Origin: Piscirickettsiaceae bacterium
Lineage (GTDB): Bacteria > Pseudomonadota > Gammaproteobacteria > Thiomicrospirales > Thiomicrospiraceae
Assembly: GCA_027019045.1 (NCBI GenBank)
Contig: JALUXI010000247.1
Span: forward strand, 1 to 6,915
Direction: 5' to 3'
Length of the DNA stretch: 6,915 nt
In this document: positions 1 through 6,056 of the stretch, piece by piece
Layout: each line of letters begins with the position of its first letter
Position numbering within the stretch: position 1 is the stretch's first letter
The notes under the pieces: generated by a model
Told to the model about the DNA's origin: nothing
What the model saw: the letters and a program-made list of their open reading frames with translations, nothing else
Database searches by the model: none
Position numbers and translations under genes: made by a program

Positions 1-522
1 GTCCACACCAAACTTTGGCGCAATCGGCATCTCGGCTTCAGGCAAAAATGCCTCTTTGGGTGACACCTTGTCGGTTAAGGGACATTTAAAAAACAAGGAA
101 AACCCTGGCACCCGATTAAACGGATTGGGAATAATTTTCGCCCCTTTTGGATACTCCGCCATCAAGATTCGCTTAGGATAGGCTTCTTTGCCAAACTGGG
201 CTTCAATCTCTTTGACCGCTTCAGGGTGCCGTGCTAAATCGACCGACAAGGCTTGCGCTGCGGACTGACGCGTACGGTCATCAGGTGTGGCGCCAATCCC
301 GCCAAAACAGAACACAATCTCCGCATGATTTGCCGACCACTGCAGCGTCTGCTGCAAGTTTTCCACCAAAAACGCACCCTCATCCCCCAAAATGCGTACC
401 CAATCCACCCGCAGCCCCCTAGGTTGCAAAAGCTGATTGGCATTTTTAAGATGTTGATCTTGGCGTTTTCCTGATAAAATCTCATCACCAATAATCACCA
501 ACCCAATTCTAGGACGCTTCAT
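1..522 (-). CDS. CinA/MoaB-type molybdopterin-binding domain protein (partial, C-terminus outside window)
   Basis: The reverse strand is open from an ATG at 522 to the window edge: 174 residues with no stop, so the C-terminus is missing. The family is the MoCF/CinA N-terminal domain (COG1058 type), which resembles molybdopterin-binding MoaB/MogA; standalone members are usually about 250 residues and their exact substrate is poorly defined. Visible motifs are IGDEILSG at residues 11-18, the loop GGIGATPDDRT at 74-84, which is the domain's hallmark, and NPFNRVPGFS at 133-142. The start is well supported by a perfect AAGGAG six bases upstream. No CinA C-terminal amidase domain can be seen, and whether one follows is unknown. 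The segment after residue 142 does not show the FLPGFP-like stretch I expect there, so a local insertion is possible. The gene is divergent from thiD; no functional link is evident. The domain call is firm, the biochemical role is not. Confidence 0.85.
   Translation of the reverse strand, partial: MKRPRIGLVIIGDEILSGKRQDQHLKNANQLLQPRGLRVDWVRILGDEGAFLVENLQQTLQWSANHAEIVFCFGGIGATPDDRTRQSAAQALSVDLARHPEAVKEIEAQFGKEAYPKRILMAEYPKGAKIIPNPFNRVPGFSLFFKCPLTDKVSPKEAFLPEAEMPIAPKFGVD
454..480 (+). promoter_or_regulatory. Possible thiD promoter inside the divergent gene
   Basis: TTGATC at 454-459 (four of six matches to TTGACA) and TAAAAT at 475-480 (five of six to TATAAT) are separated by 15 bases, shorter than the usual 17. 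This would start transcription near 487 and give a leader of about 48 nt inside the CinA-type coding region. It is the best candidate I could see, but the short spacer makes it weak. Confidence 0.22.
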
Positions 523-534
523 TCCTCTCTCCTT
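523..534 (-). promoter_or_regulatory. Ribosome binding site filling the whole intergenic gap
   Basis: On the reverse strand these 12 bases read AAGGAGAGAGGA, followed directly by the ATG of the CinA-type gene. AAGGAG at 534-529 is a perfect anti-16S match with a six-base spacer, which fixes that gene's start. The same bases are the entire gap before the thiD start at 535, so thiD has no room here for a Shine-Dalgarno sequence of its own; on the plus strand the gap is pyrimidine-rich. Confidence 0.8.
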
Positions 535-1341
535 ATGACTATGACTACGCCACCCATTATCCTCACCATTGCAGGCTCAGACCCCAGCGGCGGTGCAGGG
601 ATTCAAGCCGATATCAAAACCATTCACGCTTGCGATGGCTACGCCTTCAGCGTCATTACCGCCATTACGGCACAAAATACCCAAAAGGTAGATGCTGTCT
701 ATCCCGTGCCACCTGAACAGATTCGCCACTGTCTCGATATTCTAATAGAAGATCAAATCCCTGATGCGATTAAACTGGGGATGCTTGCCAATGAAGAGAT
801 TCTGCACACCCTCATTGAATGGCTCACCCACTTTAAACAGCAACATCCTCAAGTGCCGATCATTGCAGACACGGTGCTGATCAGCTCCAGTGGCACGCCC
901 CTCCTTGAGCTGGAGGCGATTGCGCTTTTTAAAACCCAACTCCTCCCCCTGTGCCACACTTTTACCCCCAATCTCCTTGAAGCCCGCCACCTACTTAACC
1001 TAACGAATGCGGACGAAGCCACACTCATTTCCTCCCTGCAAGATTGGGTTAAGCAGATGAATAATTTTGCTATCCTGAAAGGTGGACACAGTGACTCCGA
1101 CCACTGCACCGATACCCTCATCACCCCCAAAAACATCTTTACCCTCAACAGCCCTAAAATCTGCACCCCCAACCTCCACGGCACAGGCTGCACCTTCGCC
1201 AGTGCCTACGCCTCATTTCTCGCCCAAACGCAGGATGCTTACTTCGCCTTTACTCAAGCTAAACAATACATCACCCAAGCCATTGAGCAGGGTCAAAACA
1301 TAAAAATCGGGCAAGGCAATGGCCCTTTAAAACACCTTTAA
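535..1341 (+). CDS. thiD: Hydroxymethylpyrimidine/phosphomethylpyrimidine kinase
   Basis: ThiD is a cytosolic ribokinase-fold enzyme that phosphorylates 4-amino-5-hydroxymethyl-2-methylpyrimidine and then its monophosphate, giving the pyrophosphate that is joined to the thiazole unit in thiamine synthesis. The 268-residue length is normal. Diagnostic motifs are AGSDPSGGAGIQAD (13-26, substrate site), KLGML (80-84), TPNLLEA (144-150), LKGGH (181-185) and the C-terminal GTGCTFASA (216-224), whose Cys219 is the expected catalytic residue in the anion hole. The segment DTVLISSSG (112-120) stands where many homologues have DPV, a mild variant. The start could be 535 or the in-frame ATG at 541; neither has a Shine-Dalgarno sequence, and no start codon lies between 541 and the first motif. 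The gene stands alone, without thiE, thiC or a TPP riboswitch; the 12-bp gap leaves no room for one. Assignment is firm, start choice moderate. Confidence 0.95.
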   Translation: MTMTTPPIILTIAGSDPSGGAGIQADIKTIHACDGYAFSVITAITAQNTQKVDAVYPVPPEQIRHCLDILIEDQIPDAIKLGMLANEEILHTLIEWLTHFKQQHPQVPIIADTVLISSSGTPLLELEAIALFKTQLLPLCHTFTPNLLEARHLLNLTNADEATLISSLQDWVKQMNNFAILKGGHSDSDHCTDTLITPKNIFTLNSPKICTPNLHGTGCTFASAYASFLAQTQDAYFAFTQAKQYITQAIEQGQNIKIGQGNGPLKHL

Positions 1342-1358
1342 ACTTCTCTTCAAACAAT

Positions 1359-1387
1359 TTGTAAACCATTAAAAGATAAAGTAAAAT
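1359..1387 (+). promoter_or_regulatory. Predicted sigma70-type promoter for the first diguanylate cyclase
   Basis: TTGTAA at 1359-1364 (four of six) and TAAAAT at 1382-1387 (five of six) are separated by exactly 17 bases, in the AT-rich gap after thiD. The start of transcription would be near 1394, about 30 nt before the ATG at 1425. A weak AGAAGA at 1415-1420 could serve as ribosome binding site. The -10 lies inside a nested inverted repeat (1371-1407), which could bind a regulator. Confidence 0.5.
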
Positions 1388-1424
1388 TTGATACTTACAC
1401 ATCTTTTCTACCCTAGAAGACATA

Positions 1425-2510
1425 ATGCAATCAACTGAACTCGCTATCAATATCCAGCAGCTTCAAATACGATTTGGGCGCTATTTTCTCTATTTCTTCA
1501 CCTTCGCATTCCCATTATTTACCGTTGTGACCAGTCACCTTTTTCCTCCTCAAACAGATCACCTGCACTTCTTGGGCTACACACTGACCAACCACTTTTT
1601 TGATCAAATTGGCATCCTGACACTCATCACTGCAAGTCTTATTAGTTGGCAAAAACCTCAATACTTTCAACCACTCTTTTTTATTGCAACCGCAACCTTA
1701 ATTCTCACTCTTGCTCCAACCATCATCGCTGCCCCAGAACGCCTTTTTGAGCTTAATCGCGGCATCATTATGATTGCCATTGGCACGCTCTTTACCCGTT
1801 TCTGGCAAAGTCTCATCTTGGCGCTCCTCGCACTCACTCAACCCTTAATCATTCAAGCCCACCACCTTTTCATCCCAACTAACTATTTAATGATTTATGA
1901 AGTACAAGTCATCATTCTAGTCGGATTAATTACCGCCCTTAAAAAACTCCTCTTTAGCGCACAACATAACCTTCTCACGCTTCACCACAAACTCTTTATT
2001 CAAGCCACCTATGATGACCTCACCCACCTTTTAAACCGCAAAGCCTTTTTTCAAAAATCTGAAGAACTCATTGCACTTATGCAGCGTCACCACACACCCT
2101 TTACCCTTGCCATGATCGACCTTGATCACTTTAAACAAATTAATGACACCTATGGTCATCAAGTGGGAGACAAAATGCTTCAACTTGTCGCCAACACACT
2201 CAAACAAACCCTTAAACGACAAGCCGACCTTATTGGCCGATACGGGGGAGATGAACTCATTCTCCTTCTTCCTGATACCCAAGTCAAAACTGCTCGTTCA
2301 CTCTTAGAAAATATCCAACAACAACTTGACCACCAGCCCGTTCTCACACCAAATAAACAAAAAATCACCGCCTCTCTTTCCATAGGGCTGGCCGAAAACC
2401 ATGCAGACCTCGCAACAAGCCCACAACAAACACTAGACGAGCTCATTGCTCAAGCTGATCAAGCGCTATACCGTGCCAAAGACCAAGGTCGTCACCGTAT
2501 CTCTGCTTAA
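1425..2510 (+). CDS. Membrane-bound diguanylate cyclase with multi-helix N-terminus and GGDEL active site
   Basis: This 361-residue protein is predicted to condense two GTP into c-di-GMP at the inner membrane. Residues 1-178 are very hydrophobic, with about six membrane helices (roughly 19-40, 58-74, 82-103, 111-125, 127-145, 154-174); I recognise no named sensor family, though the layout resembles integral-membrane MASE-type sensors. A short helical linker leads to the GGDEF domain (about 195-361), opening with DDLTHLLNR (197-205). Metal and substrate residues match PleD: Asp232 in IDLDHFKQIND, Asn240 and Asp249. The signature is GGDEL (274-278), with Leu replacing the usual Phe, and RQAD at 265-268 is an intact RxxD inhibitory I-site five residues before it. 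It should therefore be active and product-inhibited, although the Leu variant leaves some doubt. The ATG is preceded by a weak AGAAGA. The second cyclase follows after 80 bp with no visible terminator, so co-transcription is possible. Confidence 0.9.
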   Translation: MQSTELAINIQQLQIRFGRYFLYFFTFAFPLFTVVTSHLFPPQTDHLHFLGYTLTNHFFDQIGILTLITASLISWQKPQYFQPLFFIATATLILTLAPTIIAAPERLFELNRGIIMIAIGTLFTRFWQSLILALLALTQPLIIQAHHLFIPTNYLMIYEVQVIILVGLITALKKLLFSAQHNLLTLHHKLFIQATYDDLTHLLNRKAFFQKSEELIALMQRHHTPFTLAMIDLDHFKQINDTYGHQVGDKMLQLVANTLKQTLKRQADLIGRYGGDELILLLPDTQVKTARSLLENIQQQLDHQPVLTPNKQKITASLSIGLAENHADLATSPQQTLDELIAQADQALYRAKDQGRHRISA

Positions 2511-2535
2511 CTCCTACCTTATGAATTCAAATTGC

Positions 2536-2564
2536 TTGCTTTTCAAGAAATGCGGTCATAGAAT
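2536..2564 (+). promoter_or_regulatory. Possible promoter for the second diguanylate cyclase
   Basis: TTGCTT at 2536-2541 (three of six) and TAGAAT at 2559-2564 (five of six) have the ideal 17-base spacer within the 80-bp gap between the two cyclase genes. Transcription would start near 2571, inside a short palindrome, leaving a leader of about 20 nt. It could give the second gene its own control in addition to read-through from the first. Confidence 0.35.
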
Positions 2565-2566
2565 GG

Positions 2567-2580
2567 GGCTTTAAAAAGCC
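2567..2580 (+). repeat. Short palindrome just upstream of the second cyclase start
   Basis: GGCTTTAAAAAGCC pairs GGCTTT (2567-2572) with AAAGCC (2575-2580); as RNA it would fold as a five-pair stem with a TAAA loop. It ends ten bases before the ATG at 2591, where a Shine-Dalgarno sequence would be expected but none is visible. It is not followed by a T run, so it is not a typical terminator. It might be an operator or a translation-affecting hairpin, or chance. Confidence 0.3.
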
Positions 2581-2590
2581 ACCTTCACAA

Positions 2591-3793
2591 ATGTCGAATT
2601 CATTCGAAAACTACCTTTCGCTAGCTAGCCAACTTCGAGCACTTTTAATAAAAGCCATGCTCTTTATCACACTTTTTATCCTAATCATTGGTACTCTGTC
2701 CTATCAGATCAACGCCAAAGAGTACTTCTCAACGCAACAAGCCCTCCTTCAACAGCACCTCCATCTCCATCAAACAGAACTCAAAACAGCATGGCAAAAT
2801 CAAAGACAACAAACAGACATGCGTTGGCTTAAACCCTATTTACTTCCCCACAGTCAACTTACCATCTTAAATCAAAATCAATCACCTTTATCCCTCAAAA
2901 CACCTGACTTTCAGGCCGCAGAAAAACCCTATCGCAAGATAACCCTACTGACGAGCCAACTAACTCTTGACTCCAGCCACACTCTCCAAATAAAACAATA
3001 CGCATACTTCCCAGTCTCCTATCTTCAATTTATCTCAAGGCCATTAATGGCTATCACAGCGACCGCGCTCATTCTATGGTTAGTATTAGGTCGCTGGATT
3101 CACCAAATTCAACAACGCCTTTCTACACTCTCAACCAACCTTGACGCCTACCAATCTCAACCCTATGCTGAAACCGAAAAAGCACTTAAAACGCTCATTC
3201 ACACTCAACCCAAAGATGACCTATCTCACCTCTCTAAAACAGCCCTAACAATGCTTGAGCAAATTCAAGATCATGCCGAGAAACTCAAACACCTCGCACT
3301 CTATGATAAATTAACAGGGCTTCCCAACCGACAACTACTAGAAGACCGCTTCAGACTCGCACAAGCAGATTGCCAAAGAAACCACACCCATGTAGCACTG
3401 ATACTTTTTGATCTGGATCACTTCAAACAAATTAATGATACGCTCGGCCATCAAATAGGCGACCAAGTTTTACAAAAAGTCACTCAACATATTCGCCAAC
3501 ACCTTCGAAAAACAGACACCTTAGCTCGCTGGGGTGGCGATGAATTCATTATCCTGCTCCCACAAATAACATCCTGCCAAGAGGTTCAAGATATCATTGA
3601 TAAAATTTATGTTAGCCTTCAGAAAGCATCATCACTCAAAACAACCGAACCTACCTGCACCCTCTCCATGGGCATCAGTTGCTTCCCCCAAGATGGCAAA
3701 ACCTTAGACGAATTAATTCACGCTGCCGACCAAGCACTTTACCAAGCCAAAGAAAACGGTAGAAATCAATACGCCTTTTCCAAACTCATATAA
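2591..3793 (+). CDS. Diguanylate cyclase with periplasmic sensor loop and HAMP-like linker
   Basis: The 400-residue product is predicted to make c-di-GMP in response to a periplasmic or membrane signal. Order: cytoplasmic N-tail, first membrane helix about 19-38, a periplasmic region of about 110 residues (39-147) with no cysteines and no domain I can name, second helix about 148-168, a HAMP-like segment (about 169-228, ending DDLSHLSKTALTMLEQI), then the GGDEF domain from about 235. Motifs: YDKLTGLPNR (238-247), Asp274 in FDLDHFKQIND, Asn282, Asp291, canonical GGDEF (315-319), and RKTD (306-309) forming the RxxD inhibitory site. All catalytic residues seem intact. The layout resembles YfiN/TpbB-type cyclases, an analogy from architecture only. 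No clear Shine-Dalgarno sequence precedes the ATG at 2591; the next in-frame ATG (2657) would cut into the first membrane helix, so the upstream start is preferred. Its GGDEF core is close to that of the preceding gene. Confidence 0.93.
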   Translation: MSNSFENYLSLASQLRALLIKAMLFITLFILIIGTLSYQINAKEYFSTQQALLQQHLHLHQTELKTAWQNQRQQTDMRWLKPYLLPHSQLTILNQNQSPLSLKTPDFQAAEKPYRKITLLTSQLTLDSSHTLQIKQYAYFPVSYLQFISRPLMAITATALILWLVLGRWIHQIQQRLSTLSTNLDAYQSQPYAETEKALKTLIHTQPKDDLSHLSKTALTMLEQIQDHAEKLKHLALYDKLTGLPNRQLLEDRFRLAQADCQRNHTHVALILFDLDHFKQINDTLGHQIGDQVLQKVTQHIRQHLRKTDTLARWGGDEFIILLPQITSCQEVQDIIDKIYVSLQKASSLKTTEPTCTLSMGISCFPQDGKTLDELIHAADQALYQAKENGRNQYAFSKLI

Positions 3794-3848
3794 AGAACCA
3801 AACATATCAGCGGGACTGGGATTTCTGAACTTTTTCTTGCAAACTCGC
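3794..3848. other. Convergent gap between the c-di-GMP and cAMP gene pairs
   Basis: These 55 bases separate the stop of the second diguanylate cyclase from the stop of the adenylate cyclase on the other strand. The only hairpin potential is weak: TCAG and CTGA arms near 3807-3828, before a short T-rich stretch. I see no convincing intrinsic terminator for either direction, so the two transcripts may overlap at their 3' ends or rely on Rho. Confidence 0.5.
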
Positions 3849-6056
3849 TTACTTTGTGGTCAAAACAAACACCCCATCCCAACCAGATTCAGGTGGAGTT
3901 TGAAGAAAGTGATCGCAACGCTGCAAATAGAGCTGTTTAAAGCAATCAAACTGCTCAGGCAATTGTGTATAAAGCGATTTGGACAGTTTAAACTGGCGTT
4001 GATGATAAGCGCTAAAAGCTTGCTCTGACAACTCGGCAATCTGCTGCCATTGTGCCAAATCTTCTGCATCAGGACGACAGAGCGGACTGTAAATTTTAAC
4101 GGGCTTGTTTTTCCCTTTCACTCGCACCAAATCCACCGTCAAACAAGGAATCTGCGGTTGAATCTGTTCAAAAGTAAATTCGGATAGCAAAATTTTCAAC
4201 TGATACTGTTTCGTCAACCCCTCCAAACGAGACCCTAGGTTCACCGCATCCCCAATCACCGTATAATCCAGTTTTTGTGAAGAGCCGATATTGCCCAAAA
4301 TCATATGGCCTGTATTGACTCCCACGCCAATTGCAATCTGAGGCAGTCCCTCTTCTGTCAATTGCTGATTCACCTGTTTTTCCGCCGCTTGCATGCCCAG
4401 TGCCGCTTCGGTTGCATGCAAAGCGTGCTGTGCATCAGGCAAAGGCGCGCCCCAAAAGGCCATGGTTGCATCCCCAATAAATTTATCCATGGTGCCACCA
4501 TATTCAAAGGTTACCTGTGTCATCGCCTCTAAATGGATATTGAGCAATCGCACCACTTGTGCGGGCTGCAGTCCTTCTGAGAGCGTAGTAAAGCTTCGAA
4601 TATCGGAAAACACCACACTCATCTCCCGATCATCGCCTACTTCCGCTTTCACCTGATCTTCATACTGATCTAACACCGTTTCTAAGGCCGCTGGTGACAC
4701 ATACTGTGCCAACATTTTCCGCACCCGTCGCTTCTCCCGTCCCTCTGTTGCTGATAGATAGCCGCTCATCGTCAACCAAGTCAAGAAAATGGCCGCCACC
4801 ACAGGCACATAATCTAACTGCCAACCTGTCTTCCACTGCAAGCCAATATTCACCGCAGTATAAAGTAGCGCCAACGCCAAGGGATAGCCCACCTGCATCA
4901 AGACAGATGCGGTTCCCAAAACAAGCAAGGTGGTCAAAGCCACCGCCAGTGCCATCAGCACCACCACCACCCAAGCAGGCGGTGTATAGAGAAAATCTTT
5001 TTCTAAGAGGTTGCTTGCAATTGAGGCGTGCAGATAGACCCCTGGCCAACGATTCTGAATCGGCGTATCCTTCATATCCTCCAGCCCCACCGCACTGGTG
5101 CCGATAAATACCACCTTATTGGCAAAAAAATCTGGCGGCACCAACTGCGGATCTTGATACAGCTTCTCCACCTCCCCCTTTCGCAATAACGACACCGAAG
5201 CCAATACACTCCCCACAGACACGCTATGAATCTTATGATAAAAATTGACTTGATAATGCCCCTCTCGATCCAGCGGCACCACCAAAGGGGTCTGTTTAGT
5301 CGTAAAAACCAGTTGCTGCCCAGACTGCTTGGCACCCGTTAATCCCAAAACATCAATCAAAGGGGCAACCGATAGCACAGGATAAAAATCTTTTTGATAA
5401 TCTCTAAGCAAAGCGGTATGTCGATAGGTGCCATCCGCATCAGGCGAAAACTCCACCACTCCCATCCGATGGGCTGACTGGTAGAGCTGCTTAAAAGGAA
5501 TGTAAAAGGTATTGTTATGGGCTGAAGGCACCCCTTCAACGGGATGAAAGGCAAATTTTTTGGGGAAAATTTCAGGTAAAGGACGATTGGCATAAGGGTT
5601 ATCGGAATCATGCAACAACTGCATGGCATGAATCGCCAAGCCTGTCTGCTGACTCATCTGCACCAACGCTTGGTCATGTAGATTGAGCTTTCCATCTGCT
5701 TGATGGGAGCGTTCGGTAAACAGAATATCGAAAACCGCCGCCTTGGCACCGCCCATCGATAAATATTCCAACACATCCGCCCACACCGATCTTGGCCAAG
5801 GCCAACGCCCCACCACAGGTTCCATTACCGAAAGGGATGACTCATCCACCAACAACACGACGACTTGTTGATCTGCCTGAGTATCTGCACGAATCAGACG
5901 AGTTTTAAAATCATCCGCCAGCCATTCCAAAGAACGAAAGCCATTCAGAAAAAACAGTGCCACCAATACCGTAAACACCACCATTGATAACCCTACTCCG
6001 TGCCAGCGACGGCGGTGTACTTTAGATTGGAAAGAGCGGCGGAAGAAAGGGAACAT
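3849..6056 (-). CDS. CHASE2-domain class III adenylate cyclase
   Basis: This 735-residue inner-membrane enzyme is predicted to make cAMP from ATP. Helix 1 is at about 20-39, followed by a periplasmic CHASE2 sensor (about 45-355) with GRWPWPRS (83-90), AVFDILFTE (107-115) and FIGTSAVGLEDMKDTPI (317-333) typical of the family. Three helices follow (about 361-381, 387-404, 415-431), then a short linker and the cyclase domain (about 473-625). Metal ligands are Asp485 (VFSDIRSFT) and Asp529 (FIGDATMAFWG); Lys525 and Thr599 fit adenine selection; Asn606 and Arg610 (DAVNLGSRLEG) are the transition-state pair, so the catalytic set is complete. The C-terminal 75 residues look helical and end in a WDGVF...K stretch often seen at the tail of such cyclases. 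Its ATG abuts the stop of the phosphodiesterase gene and lacks a clear ribosome binding site, suggesting translational coupling. The CHASE2 ligand is unknown. Confidence 0.94.
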   Translation of the reverse strand: MFPFFRRSFQSKVHRRRWHGVGLSMVVFTVLVALFFLNGFRSLEWLADDFKTRLIRADTQADQQVVVLLVDESSLSVMEPVVGRWPWPRSVWADVLEYLSMGGAKAAVFDILFTERSHQADGKLNLHDQALVQMSQQTGLAIHAMQLLHDSDNPYANRPLPEIFPKKFAFHPVEGVPSAHNNTFYIPFKQLYQSAHRMGVVEFSPDADGTYRHTALLRDYQKDFYPVLSVAPLIDVLGLTGAKQSGQQLVFTTKQTPLVVPLDREGHYQVNFYHKIHSVSVGSVLASVSLLRKGEVEKLYQDPQLVPPDFFANKVVFIGTSAVGLEDMKDTPIQNRWPGVYLHASIASNLLEKDFLYTPPAWVVVVLMALAVALTTLLVLGTASVLMQVGYPLALALLYTAVNIGLQWKTGWQLDYVPVVAAIFLTWLTMSGYLSATEGREKRRVRKMLAQYVSPAALETVLDQYEDQVKAEVGDDREMSVVFSDIRSFTTLSEGLQPAQVVRLLNIHLEAMTQVTFEYGGTMDKFIGDATMAFWGAPLPDAQHALHATEAALGMQAAEKQVNQQLTEEGLPQIAIGVGVNTGHMILGNIGSSQKLDYTVIGDAVNLGSRLEGLTKQYQLKILLSEFTFEQIQPQIPCLTVDLVRVKGKNKPVKIYSPLCRPDAEDLAQWQQIAELSEQAFSAYHQRQFKLSKSLYTQLPEQFDCFKQLYLQRCDHFLQTPPESGWDGVFVLTTK

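Noticed and set aside
523..534. TPP riboswitch upstream of thiD
   Set aside because: Only 12 bp of noncoding sequence precede thiD and no thi-box motifs are visible in the upstream coding region.
849..1193. Open frame of 114 codons on the reverse strand inside thiD
   Set aside because: It is fully antisense to a convincing thiD, its product is rich in Arg/Ser/Trp without any recognisable motif, and it has no ribosome binding site; it is a frame shadow.
1527..1546. GTGACCAGTCAC followed by a T-rich run, like a small terminator or CRP-type palindrome
   Set aside because: It lies inside the first membrane helix and following loop of the first diguanylate cyclase (residues VVTSHLF). The hairpin has only a two- to four-base loop with a short stem, and the half-site spacing does not fit CRP.
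2620..2629. GCTAGCTAGC perfect ten-base palindrome
   Set aside because: It falls within codons of the second diguanylate cyclase N-terminus; a single short palindrome with no partner copies is likely chance.
4694..5107. Open frame of 137 codons on the plus strand inside the adenylate cyclase
   Set aside because: It opposes the conserved CHASE2/transmembrane coding region and its Pro/Ser-rich translation has no domain features; it is a shadow.
5791..5800. CTTGGCCAAG perfect ten-base palindrome
   Set aside because: It is explained by the conserved CHASE2 coding stretch (GRWPWPRS); no second copy or regulatory context.
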